From contig NZ_CP059576.1 of the NCBI RefSeq assembly GCF_014109825.1, positions 3,517,501 to 3,581,500 of the forward strand: a DNA stretch of 64,000 nucleotides. The letters run 5' to 3'. The stretch is from Legionella sp. PC997 (GTDB lineage: Bacteria; Pseudomonadota; Gammaproteobacteria; Legionellales; Legionellaceae). A program made the position numbers and the translations under genes. A model generated the notes under the pieces. It saw nothing but the letters and a program-made list of their open reading frames with translations. It was not told the DNA's origin and made no database searches. This document shows positions 26,258-33,539 of this stretch, in pieces (the stretch's first letter is position 1; each line of letters starts with the position of its first letter).

Positions 26258-27199
26258 ATGACTAATCAATTTAACATTGTAGTTGATTGCACCGAAAACA
26301 AAACCGTAGGTAATATTCTGTATAGCAATCTTAAACGATTCAATGAGTTAATTATTGGCGCGTATGAGACAAAGCCATTTTGTATCTATGCAACTAATAA
26401 TGAAAACGAAGTTATTGGTGGTGTAAAAGGTGATATATTTGGACAATTATGCCGAATATTTACGATGTGGATTCATGAAAATTATCGAGGTAAAAAACTT
26501 GGTACTAAAATTTTTGGGGAATTGGAAAAATTAGCAATAGATAATAATTGCAACATTATCCAAGTTGATACAACAGAATTCCAAGCAAAAGAATTTTATG
26601 AAAAGATGGGATTTTCGGTGTTTGCTACTTTACCTGATAACTTTATTGGATATAAGAGTTTCATTCTTAGAAAAAAGCTAACCAAAGATGAAATCAAAAT
26701 ACCCAAGACAGAGGTAGATAGATTTATACAAGAATCTTTTTTGATGGTTTCTGCTGCTCATGAGTTGCATAAGTTTCCACTACTTATGAAACAATGTTCC
26801 ATACTTTATCATTATGCCATTGAGTTATTATTAAAAGGATGTGATATATGGGAAAATAGCAGATATATCCCCACACATGATCTATATAGGCTTCTAAAAA
26901 GAGTTAAGTTTATTAAATTGAATGAAGATAGTATAAAACAACTTAGAATAATCAATGATTATTTTAATTATAGATATCCTTTGAGTGAAACAGTGTTCAA
27001 ACAAATGACAAATACACTGGAAAAAAATGCTGATGAAATTATGCCTGGGATGCTTCCATTACCTTGTGAATTAGGTACTGATGATCTTGAAAATGCTGAA
27101 TCTCTTTTCAATGATATTTTAGAATTTATGCCAGACGATCTCCAAAAAATAAAGAATCAAGTAGAAGAAAGGATAAAAAACAATAGGCTATTGATTTAA
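26258..27199 (+). CDS. GNAT acetyltransferase fused to a HEPN-like domain
   Basis: The 313-residue protein has two parts. Residues 1-145 form a GNAT fold: the acetyl-CoA loop is ENYRGKKLGTK, followed by NIIQVDTTEFQAKEFYEKMGFSVF, the usual strand-helix with EFYEKMGF. Residues 160-313 are helical with HYAIELLLKG, a THDLYRLLKR element and FNYRYPL, which matches the HEPN/nucleotidyltransferase-C pattern. HEPN domains often are RNases or toxin parts; GNAT domains can be toxins that acetylate aminoacyl-tRNA. The combination beside oriT, in the predicted leading region, suggests a toxin, anti-defence or modification role, but the substrate is unknown. Confidence 0.7.
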   Translation: MTNQFNIVVDCTENKTVGNILYSNLKRFNELIIGAYETKPFCIYATNNENEVIGGVKGDIFGQLCRIFTMWIHENYRGKKLGTKIFGELEKLAIDNNCNIIQVDTTEFQAKEFYEKMGFSVFATLPDNFIGYKSFILRKKLTKDEIKIPKTEVDRFIQESFLMVSAAHELHKFPLLMKQCSILYHYAIELLLKGCDIWENSRYIPTHDLYRLLKRVKFIKLNEDSIKQLRIINDYFNYRYPLSETVFKQMTNTLEKNADEIMPGMLPLPCELGTDDLENAESLFNDILEFMPDDLQKIKNQVEERIKNNRLLI

Positions 27200-27629
27200 G
27201 AGTCATTTTTTCAGCCTATTTGCTATGTATAAATATTTTTTTATTTTTCATTTAAAATGATTTAGTTTAATTTTATTGCTATCAACAGCTTTTTTTATAA
27301 ATTTTTTTATATCTAGTGCTCGCCTTCTTTCTATTTTTGAAGCTTGTATAATTAGCTACCCTAATATTTACTCGGCTGTTAAGCCTATCGCATCTAAATA
27401 AAAAAATGATTGGCATCCTTATAAGGTGTTTTCCTTTTAACTTCTTGTGCTTTTATGCCTAGTCTACCTACACTTCTTTTTGAAAGCATACAAAATCAAA
27501 TTTATCACACGAATAGCTAATGCTTACGGTCTATTCTTAAGCCATTCATCATGATTTGAATAAAATTATTGAAATTAATTAGTCTTAATTATATATTGCA
27601 AGAGTCTTTAGGATGTAGGATATATTTAA
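27200..27629. other. AT-rich intergenic stretch
   Basis: This 430-base gap contains no convincing gene. A weak inverted repeat (AATAGGCT at 27182-27189 and AGCCTATT at 27213-27220), with a T-run between the arms, spans the end of the GNAT-HEPN gene. On the minus strand around 27430-27490 a short reading frame faintly resembles the N-terminus of a P4-type integrase but is broken by stops. The promoter of the methyltransferase gene should lie here; no clear -35/-10 pair is seen. Confidence 0.5.
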
Positions 27630-28853
27630 ATGGAAGTTTTAGATTTTTGCAAAGCGATTAAAGAAACTGTTGAAAATTATAACAAAATTAATGGCGTTTT
27701 AAAAAATAGTCTCATTTTACTAGCAGAGTTAGACAAACTAATCGAAAACCATGATGTTAATCAATATCTCTGCATGACTCGAGCCACTATTCTATTTGAA
27801 GGCTTTTACCGTCATCTAAGCTCAGAATCCCTTAAGCATGAGTTTAAGATTATTAGAGCTACTCGATGGGCTCATCACTTTGGCACACCCACAATTACTT
27901 TCCTTCTATCATTCAAAACACAGATTGATCAAACAGTAAAACTATTTGATGAATTAACCTCAGAAGTAGAGCCACCTCTTGAGCTTCCATGGAATATCTA
28001 CAAACTAGAGGGGCTTAGTATAGATCACGATAACAACATCGCTGCTAATCCAAAAAGTATTACTCATGTAGAAGCTCCATCATCCAGAGAAAGTACCGGT
28101 ATATTTACAAAAACACATAATCCATTCGGTGGCTTTACAACAACACCTTGCGATCCTGTTTCACAAAGGTTCATTGAACATGCAGCTTTATCTGCTAAAC
28201 AAGGGGGTAAGGTACTGGAAATAGGTGCTGCCTTTGGTGCAGCAACATTGGAAGCGATTGCAAAAGGAGCGACAGTTTTTTGCAATGACATTGATCCTGA
28301 AAATTTAGCTGTTGTTCGCCAACGATTCTTGGAAATAACAGATGATTCCAGTGAATCCTTGACCGGAGATAGTAGTAAGCTAATTCTTGTACCCGGTGAA
28401 TTGCCTAATGAGCTCATTGGCCTTCCTGAAAAACAGTTTGATGCCATTTTGATTTGTCGTGTTTTACATTTTTTCTCAGGTGCGAAAATAGAGGAATCAT
28501 TGGCTTTATTATCAAAACTGCTGACTCCAAATGGAAAAATATACATCGTTTGCGAAACACCGTTTTTGAAAAACTGGCAGCGATTTATTCCTGAATTCAA
28601 TAGACGAGTCGAGAATAATGAAGAATGGCCTGGTGAAATAACTGAACCAGCGGAGTATGAAAGTAGTGGACGGGCAAGCTCGTTACCTAAGTTTGTGCAT
28701 TGGATTACTAAGGAAGTATTAGAACGATGTTTAACCAAGAATGGCTTGTCAGTAGAACACTGCGAGTATATCAATAGAAAGGGACAATTTCCTGATGATT
28801 TATTAATGCCTGAATATGGGAAAGAGAGCATTGGTGCAATTGGAATAATTTGA
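27630..28853 (+). CDS. SAM-dependent methyltransferase with helical N-terminal domain
   Basis: The 407-residue protein has a helical N-terminal domain (residues 1-130) that I do not recognise and a class I methyltransferase domain. SAM motif I is VLEIGAAFGAATLEAI (195-210), the acidic ribose-binding loop is NDIDPEN (219-225), and FDAILICRVLHFF is the motif IV equivalent. The C-terminus includes LSKLLTPNGKIYIVCETPF. The substrate cannot be told. It starts an apparent cargo operon with the next two genes (gaps of 10 and 18 bases). Codon use and low GC resemble the rest of the ICE cargo. Confidence 0.8.
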   Translation: MEVLDFCKAIKETVENYNKINGVLKNSLILLAELDKLIENHDVNQYLCMTRATILFEGFYRHLSSESLKHEFKIIRATRWAHHFGTPTITFLLSFKTQIDQTVKLFDELTSEVEPPLELPWNIYKLEGLSIDHDNNIAANPKSITHVEAPSSRESTGIFTKTHNPFGGFTTTPCDPVSQRFIEHAALSAKQGGKVLEIGAAFGAATLEAIAKGATVFCNDIDPENLAVVRQRFLEITDDSSESLTGDSSKLILVPGELPNELIGLPEKQFDAILICRVLHFFSGAKIEESLALLSKLLTPNGKIYIVCETPFLKNWQRFIPEFNRRVENNEEWPGEITEPAEYESSGRASSLPKFVHWITKEVLERCLTKNGLSVEHCEYINRKGQFPDDLLMPEYGKESIGAIGII

Positions 28854-28863
28854 GTAACGGATT

Positions 28864-29358
28864 ATGAAACAAAAGATTAGTTGGTATGAGTGGTTTGCTG
28901 AAATGCTAAAAGAATTTATGGCTGAAACATCAAAAAAACCACAGTATGAAATCGTTGATATTTTTGAGTGTAAAAAAACTGGCTTCACAAAAGCCGTAAT
29001 TAAATTGTCTGAGAGGCATACACAAGAAAAAAATATCAGCGATATTATTATGGACAACGAGTTAATTGAGAATCTGGATACTAAAACCGTCCGTACTTTA
29101 ACTTATATGGCTACTGTAGAGCGATTAAAACCTGATTATTCTATCGTGGTGCAGCACATGACTCCTGAAGTAGATGAGTATCTGCTTGAAATCAGATCAA
29201 AATCTAAAGCAACTACTATAAAAAAATCTCCTTCAGAACTTTCAAAAGATAAAGAATTAATAGCAAAGTTTAAACCTGAAGATGCAAATAAAATTGGTTA
29301 TATGGCTGGTGTTAGAGAGACCGTGAAAGAATATCAATTAGTTAATAAAGATAAATAG
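28864..29358 (+). CDS. Small protein with an internal duplication, function unknown
   Basis: The 164-residue soluble protein matches no family that I recognise. Two segments of about 35 residues resemble each other: MDNELIENLDTKTVRTLTYM near residue 62 and KDKELIAKFKPEDANKIGYM near residue 129, each followed by A.V and a charged helix. The pattern D.ELI...(10)...YMA.V suggests an old duplication of a helical hairpin. It lies 10 bases after the methyltransferase and 18 bases before the transporter, so it is probably co-expressed with both. Confidence 0.6.
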   Translation: MKQKISWYEWFAEMLKEFMAETSKKPQYEIVDIFECKKTGFTKAVIKLSERHTQEKNISDIIMDNELIENLDTKTVRTLTYMATVERLKPDYSIVVQHMTPEVDEYLLEIRSKSKATTIKKSPSELSKDKELIAKFKPEDANKIGYMAGVRETVKEYQLVNKDK

Positions 29359-29376
29359 CAGTAGCAAGGAGATGTT

Positions 29377-30132
29377 TTGAAGAAGGAAATTTTTGACGCA
29401 TTAACTCGCAAGAAGCAATATAAATACCCTTACTTATTGCTCGGTCTTTATTTAACTTTTTTGCTATCAACGGTGTGCTTAGCAAGCAGGATAACTCAGA
29501 TAGGATCGATGCTTGAGCCCGGAGGTATTTTTGTATTCCCTCTTACTTTTAGTATTTGTGATATCGTTGGTGAGGTATACGGATATGCATACCCCAGATT
29601 ATTTATTTGGATTGGTGTCTTAGCTGAATTTTTATTTTCTTTAGTTGTGATTACTGTATCTCATCTACCCGCACCCGAGTTTTTCACACAAGCCTCAGCA
29701 TATGAAATTGTATTTGATCCTACGTTAAGGTATGTGGGTTCGGGACTTATTGGCCTTCTTATTGGAGAGCTGACTAATGTTTACCTTTTATCAAAGTGGA
29801 AGATTTTTCTAAAGGGGAAATTTTTTATAATGAGAAGCCTACTATCAACAGCTTTAGGACAAGCCTTGCTCACAATAGTTGTTGATATGCTTAATTATTT
29901 TGGCAAGCTAACAGAACATCATCTTGGATGGATGATGATTTGTGGTTATCTATGGAAAATGAGTTGTGCAGTCCTTATGGTTTTTCCTGCTTGGTTAGTC
30001 GTGAAATATCTAAAGAAGGTGGAGCTAGTAGACCATTACGATATTCATACAAACTTTAATCCATTTATATTTGGATTACATGAAGAAATTCCTAATGACT
30101 ACAAACTTAATATTGAATCCGTGCCTCAATAA
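29377..30132 (+). CDS. yhhQ: Queuosine precursor transporter, VUT/YhhQ family
   Basis: The 251-residue membrane protein has about six spans and the YhhQ signature GGIFVFPLTFSICDIVGEVYGY (residues 48-69), with SGLIGLLIGELTNVYLLSKWK downstream. Family members import queuine precursors (preQ0/preQ1) for tRNA modification. The start is a TTG at 29377, supported by AAGGAG 5-10 bases upstream; no ATG fits. Its final 26 bases overlap the convergent repressor gene. As ICE cargo it may supply a modified base to the host or to an ICE DNA/RNA modification pathway. The transport assignment comes from family knowledge, the ICE role from inference. Confidence 0.88.
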   Translation: MKKEIFDALTRKKQYKYPYLLLGLYLTFLLSTVCLASRITQIGSMLEPGGIFVFPLTFSICDIVGEVYGYAYPRLFIWIGVLAEFLFSLVVITVSHLPAPEFFTQASAYEIVFDPTLRYVGSGLIGLLIGELTNVYLLSKWKIFLKGKFFIMRSLLSTALGQALLTIVVDMLNYFGKLTEHHLGWMMICGYLWKMSCAVLMVFPAWLVVKYLKKVELVDHYDIHTNFNPFIFGLHEEIPNDYKLNIESVPQ

Positions 30133-30748
30133 GTGTCCCTAGAATTCGATCATGGGTTTTGTCCAATTTTGTTAGTTTAAGGCTTCCATCTTCTAAGCCT
30201 TGTCGCAGATAAAAGGTATTATTTTCGATAAATAATCTATTAAAAGAGATTACTCCCTCTGTTGATAAGTGCACGATTACGAAGTCCCTATCCTTAGGAG
30301 TTTTACCTGAATCAAAGATTAAAAGACTATTTTGTTGAAAAAGAGGTTCCATTGATGTGTCTGGCATAATTAACGCGAAAGAGTTTTTGTCAATTTTCTT
30401 ATCGATTAATATTTCTTGTGTGTCTTGAGTTTTGGCTGTTCCTGAAGGCCATTCTTTTAATGATTCCCATTTGATGACAGGTATGGTACTGATCTGCAAA
30501 TTTTCTTTAACAGCATCAGGAATCACAGCAGGCAAAGGTTCTTGGCCAATTAATTCATCGATGGAAACAGAAAAATAACGGGATAATTCTTCTAGTGCTT
30601 TTTTCCGTGGATTTTTCGTAGAACCAGTTAGAATGTGATGGATAGTAGGTTGAGGTATGCCAGTTAACCGAGCTAACTCACTAACAGAAATATTCCCATG
30701 TATCCTCATGAGTTGTTGCAAATTCTCGCTTAACGTCATATCAGCCAT
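30107..30748 (-). CDS. Second CI/LexA-like repressor, probably non-cleaving
   Basis: From the ATG at 30748 the product is 213 residues; the frame is open to a TTG at 30784, but that lies inside an operator palindrome. The N-terminus is a helix-turn-helix (NISVSELARLTGIPQPTIHHILTGSTKNPRKKALEELS) and the C-terminus an S24 domain (LIMPDTSMEPLF with the serine). The position aligned with the catalytic lysine of LexA (VKRL) is asparagine (FNRL), so self-cleavage may be lost. It faces the small regulator, excisionase and integrase genes across a gap with two palindromes, so it probably controls excision. Confidence 0.8.
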   Translation of the reverse strand: MADMTLSENLQQLMRIHGNISVSELARLTGIPQPTIHHILTGSTKNPRKKALEELSRYFSVSIDELIGQEPLPAVIPDAVKENLQISTIPVIKWESLKEWPSGTAKTQDTQEILIDKKIDKNSFALIMPDTSMEPLFQQNSLLIFDSGKTPKDRDFVIVHLSTEGVISFNRLFIENNTFYLRQGLEDGSLKLTKLDKTHDRILGTLIEARIQY

Positions 30749-30767
30749 TAATAATAACCCAACGAAA

Positions 30768-30852
30768 TGAATAAATTTATTCAAAAATAGATTGACAAAA
30801 ACATACTATGATATGTAAATTATCATTAATTGAATAATTTTATTCAATTAAT
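30768..30852. promoter_or_regulatory. Paired operators and promoter for the integration module
   Basis: Two near-identical palindromes flank a TTGACA box at 30792-30797. The first is TGAATAAATTTATTCA (30768-30783, perfect). The second, TGAATAATTTTATTCA, is the core of a longer perfect 28-base palindrome at 30825-30852 with arms ATTAATTGAATA and TATTCAATTAAT. The 42-base gap and matching cores indicate binding sites for the adjacent repressor. A possible -10 (TAAATT, 30816-30821) lies between them, so a repressor dimer pair could shut the rightward promoter. Weaker half-sites occur near 30872 and 30942. Confidence 0.7.
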
Positions 30853-30991
30853 CTGCTAAAATAATCTTAAATAGAATAATTATCGCCAATATATCATGTT
30901 GCTGATTAGTTCACCAAATAAAATTGCCAGATAATTTGACATTTAATGAATAAGTTAGCTACTGGATAAGATAGTCAAAGGAGTATTATTC

Positions 30992-31273
30992 ATGGATAAC
31001 AATTCCAAGGTACAAATTTATAAAGGAATTATTCAATATCTTTTGGAGTCAACTAACTACACCTTAAAAAATATTGCAGATCTTTCTAATTCCCCAATTA
31101 AAAATATTCGTGCAATCTATTGCGATAACTTCGTACCACTTAATTTTTCTTCCGAGCTGCAATTAGTACGGTTATACCAAATGATTCTTGAAATACACAC
31201 TCAAGAAAAACACTTTAAAAAATATTTACCTCTTCCTAAAGGCTTTCGACAACTCAGCGCATCAATGGAGTGA
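30992..31273 (+). CDS. Small putative DNA-binding protein
   Basis: The 93-residue protein is the first gene on the right of the operators. Residues 10-45 (IIQYLLESTNYTLKNIADLSNSPIKNIRAIYCDN) look like a helix-turn-helix, and the rest is helical. An AAGGAG precedes the ATG. It lies 6 bases before the excisionase-like gene. Its likely role is a regulator or accessory factor of excision; I do not recognise a named family. Confidence 0.6.
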   Translation: MDNNSKVQIYKGIIQYLLESTNYTLKNIADLSNSPIKNIRAIYCDNFVPLNFSSELQLVRLYQMILEIHTQEKHFKKYLPLPKGFRQLSASME

Positions 31274-31279
31274 TATATC

Positions 31280-31486
31280 GTGAAATGGGTAAAATTAAAA
31301 AAATATTGCCAAGATACTGGAGATACCACAAACGCAGTGCATTGCAAACGTAAGCGAGGTATGTGGCTAGATGGCTTACATTGCAAATTGGGACCAGATG
31401 GTAATTTATGGATTAACTTGGTGGAGGTTGAAAAATGGGTGGAAAACGGCGATCAAGCGACGCTCCAAAAACTGCAAATGGGGTAG
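31280..31486 (+). CDS. xis: Excisionase-like protein
   Basis: The 68-residue protein starts with GTG (GGAG 9 bases upstream). KWVKLKKYCQDTGDTTNAVHCKRKRGMWLDG, then LWINLVEVEKWVE, matches the phage excisionase pattern in which a winged-helix motif ends in an I(N/D)..EVE.W segment. Excisionases bend attachment-site DNA and turn the integrase toward excision. Its 3' 52 bases overlap the integrase start, coupling the two. Confidence 0.82.
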   Translation: MKWVKLKKYCQDTGDTTNAVHCKRKRGMWLDGLHCKLGPDGNLWINLVEVEKWVENGDQATLQKLQMG

Positions 31487-32631
31487 TTGTTAGAAAATGG
31501 CCATCAGGGAAAACAACCCTAAGAATCAGTTTTTATTATCGTGGAGTTCGCTGCTTTGAACCCATTAAAATTGAGGCTACAGCTGCAAATATAAAATATG
31601 CAGAACGTCTTCGTGGTGAAATTTTAAATGCTATTGAACGCGGAACTTTTTCTTATACGGATTATTTTCCTAACTCAAAGCGCGCCTATATCTTTGGGCA
31701 TGTTAAATCTAAAATAACCATTGGTGAGTTACTTCGAGAGTTTTTAGAAGAAGCGAAATCAACTAAAGAAGCGAGCACTTTCCGAGGCTATAAGCGTGTT
31801 TGTGATGGCCACCTATTCCCAATGTTTGATAAAGTTGAAATTCAGGATTTACAGCCTGCCATACTCAGGAAATGGATTAGGAATCTTAATTGTACTACTA
31901 AAACTGTGGCGAACATTCTAATCCCACTGCGCGCTGTCATAGAACAAGCACTAGTAGATCAATACATCAAAGAGAACCCTCTTAATAGCATTATTGTTGA
32001 TAAATTACTTAATAAAGAAACAAAAAAGAGTGATTATAAGCCGGATCCATTTAGTGTGGATGAAATAAACGCCATATTAAATAAGTCAGAAGGTCAAGTA
32101 CGTTTCTTGTTTCAATTCGCTTTTTTCACAGGTTTAAGGGTCTCAGAACTGATTGGGCTGAGATGGGAAGACGTAGATTTTCAAAATCAAATCATTCATG
32201 TTGAAGAAACAATAGTTGCAAAAGAAGCGAAAGGGCCAAAAACGGAAGCAGGAGTTCGAGATGTCTTATTATTACCCCCAGCATTAGAAGCATTAGAGAA
32301 ACAAAAGCAATATACTTTTTCTTTAAAAGGAAGAGTATTTCATAATCCACAAACGAATAAACCTTGGGAAACATCGCAGCAAATTCGTCGTACCCAATGG
32401 ATGCATATTTTAAAAAGAGCTGGTATTCGCTATCGTAACACCTACCAAACCCGCCATACATATGCATCTATGATGTTATCTCAAGGGGAAAACATTATGT
32501 GGGTATCTAAGCAACTAGGTCATGTTGATGTTGAAATGGTTATTAAGACTTATGGTCGATGGATACCAGATAGTTCTTCACAATCGGGATACCGCCCAGT
32601 TCACGATTGGAGTCGTCATTTAGATTGTTGA
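31435..32631 (+). CDS. int: Tyrosine recombinase, ICE integrase
   Basis: The 398-residue protein has an arm-type DNA-binding N-terminus (RKWPSGKTTLRISFYYRGVRCFEPIKIEATAANIKYAERL, DUF3596-like) and a SAM-like core-binding region. The catalytic domain contains TGLRVSELIGLRWEDVD (first Arg), a strand with the catalytic Lys after KGPKTEAGVRDV, YQTRHTYAS (second Arg), LGHVDVEM and the nucleophile tyrosine in IKTYGRW. Catalytic residues look complete. It lies about 400 bases from the ssrA 3' end, which is the probable attachment site. Confidence 0.94.
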   Translation: MGGKRRSSDAPKTANGVVVRKWPSGKTTLRISFYYRGVRCFEPIKIEATAANIKYAERLRGEILNAIERGTFSYTDYFPNSKRAYIFGHVKSKITIGELLREFLEEAKSTKEASTFRGYKRVCDGHLFPMFDKVEIQDLQPAILRKWIRNLNCTTKTVANILIPLRAVIEQALVDQYIKENPLNSIIVDKLLNKETKKSDYKPDPFSVDEINAILNKSEGQVRFLFQFAFFTGLRVSELIGLRWEDVDFQNQIIHVEETIVAKEAKGPKTEAGVRDVLLLPPALEALEKQKQYTFSLKGRVFHNPQTNKPWETSQQIRRTQWMHILKRAGIRYRNTYQTRHTYASMMLSQGENIMWVSKQLGHVDVEMVIKTYGRWIPDSSSQSGYRPVHDWSRHLDC

Positions 32632-32653
32632 CTACTTGTTATAAACTAATAGT

Positions 32654-32914
32654 TCAAGATTGCAGATCGGTATTCCGCTTCATATAGATACTTGTATTCG
32701 TTTGGACAATCAAAAACTCACCATTTTCTATATCAACCACATTAACGGCCAAACCATCTTCCGTGCATAATCGATTCAAGCCAAGTCTTGTAGCATTTGG
32801 ATCCTGTGCATTTCCACAATCAATAATTGAGCTAAATACATTAATTTTATAAGCATTATCGTCTTTGTCATAAGCCCAAAATGTACCAATATATTTTTCT
32901 CCTAGTTTTCCCAT
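32654..32914 (-). CDS. Small hypothetical protein at the ICE end
   Basis: This 86-residue protein begins MGKLGEKYIGTFWAYDKDDNAYKINVFS and is probably soluble and beta-rich. It has an AAGGAG-like site (GAGCAAATA just before the ATG, minus strand) and sits between the integrase and ssrA, convergent with int. No family is recognised. It could be the outermost ICE gene or a flanking remnant. Confidence 0.5.
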   Translation of the reverse strand: MGKLGEKYIGTFWAYDKDDNAYKINVFSSIIDCGNAQDPNATRLGLNRLCTEDGLAVNVVDIENGEFLIVQTNTSIYMKRNTDLQS

Positions 32915-33026
32915 TATTTGCTCCTTAATAGTGTAAAAAAGGGAGAAAGATCTGTTGAAATGGTGCCGGCTTGGTGCCGCCGCATAGGAATATTTTAGTT
33001 TTTTTCTTTAAAATCAACAAGTTAAT

Positions 33027-33060
33027 TGGTGGAGGCGGCGGGAATCGAACCCGCGTCCGC
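33027..33060. other. Probable ICE attachment site at the ssrA 3' end
   Basis: The last bases of ssrA (acceptor stem, T-arm and encoded CCA) form the boundary with the ICE, and the integrase gene points at it. Insertion keeps ssrA intact by supplying the 3' end. The matching direct repeat is expected at the other ICE end, outside this window, so the extent given is inferred. Confidence 0.6.
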
Positions 33061-33431
33061 AAATCCTCTGCCTTCAGCTCTACATGCGTAGCCGTGTCTT
33101 TTGATTTAACTGTGCATTCTCCGACGGGCAGGATACTACACAGCGATTCCCTGAATTTCGCATCTTAATACGGGATGGATTAAGACACTAGCTTATCTCT
33201 TATGACCGTTGATTCGATACCGATAAGCGGGCTCGGTCGAACGGGATACTGGGTTTATTGGCCAGTACACAGTGATGGTTCATCTAAAGTGCTTATTAGG
33301 CAGCGATAGCTTCCCCACCAGCAAAGTTTTCATCGTTTGCATTTATATTTATTTGAGTCTGATTTACGAGAGTTCTCATTCTCGGCATGCACCTCTGGTT
33401 TTGCAACCCACGTCGAAGCCAGGTCGCCCCC
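33027..33431 (-). ncRNA. ssrA: Transfer-messenger RNA
   Basis: The minus strand starts GGGGGCGACCTGGCTTCGACG at 33431, as in bacterial tmRNAs, and ends with a tRNA-like T-arm (GGTTCGATTCC), an acceptor stem and an encoded CCA at 33027; the total is 405 bases. The tag frame reads GCAAACGATGAAAACTTT and onward, giving ANDENFAGGEAIAA followed by TAA, with the usual resume region upstream. The RNA rescues stalled ribosomes and tags products for proteolysis. The ICE integrase has used its 3' end as target, yet the gene appears complete. Confidence 0.97.
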
Positions 33432-33438
33432 TTTGTAC

Positions 33439-33469
33439 ACTATAAGTATAACATAAAATGTACACACAA
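33439..33469 (-). promoter_or_regulatory. ssrA: Possible ssrA promoter
   Basis: On the minus strand TATAGT (33439-33444) sits 7 bases before the tmRNA 5' end, and a weak -35 TTGTGT lies at 33464-33469 with a long 19-base spacer. A second TATACT just upstream is another -10 choice. Plausible, not proven. Confidence 0.4.
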
Positions 33470-33503
33470 TAGCAGTTTTCTTTTGAAAATTCAGAGGGAA
33501 TTT

Positions 33504-33533
33504 CCTGGGTTTGAGACTTTGCTCTCACCCAGG
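33504..33533. repeat. CCTGGGT/ACCCAGG hairpin repeat, copy 1
   Basis: Arms CCTGGGT (33504-33510) and ACCCAGG (33527-33533) extend inward through GAGA/TCTC with a small bulge; the loop holds TTTGCT. It lies just after prlC (minus strand) and may help end its transcript. The same arms occur at three other intergenic places in the chromosomal half. Confidence 0.7.
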
Positions 33534-33539
33534 TTTGCT

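Larger units (their letters stand above)
1..33026. mobile_element. Right-hand part of an ICE inserted at the 3' end of ssrA
   Basis: This stretch carries every module expected of an integrative conjugative element: a tyrosine integrase with an overlapping excisionase-like gene, two repressors, a full VirB/VirD4 T4SS, a relaxase, a probable oriT, TraC/TraD-like accessory genes and cargo. The integrase end abuts the 3' end of the tmRNA gene, a common integration target. The order repressor-lvrA-lvrB-csrA-virB2 onward matches the lvrRABC and genomic-island T4SS arrangement known from Legionella. I found no second copy of the ssrA 3' end, so the left attachment site lies before position 1. The exact right boundary is inferred. 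Confidence 0.88.

Noticed and set aside
27430..27490. Possible integrase remnant on the minus strand
   Set aside because: A short text resembles the start of P4-type integrases, but stops break it soon and the likeness is too weak to call a pseudogene.
28064..28831. 255-residue minus-strand frame
   Set aside because: It is the antisense shadow of the methyltransferase gene, which has clear SAM motifs; the minus frame has none and no ribosome site.
1..33026. Insertion sequences within the ICE
   Set aside because: No transposase-like protein is present, and the ICE genes appear unbroken except for the uncertain virD4 start.
32971..33168. 65-residue plus-strand frame with GGGGGNRTRVRKSSAF
   Set aside because: It lies over the tmRNA 3' end on the other strand. 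The text arises from the antisense of the tRNA-like T-arm and acceptor and is a known type of false gene.
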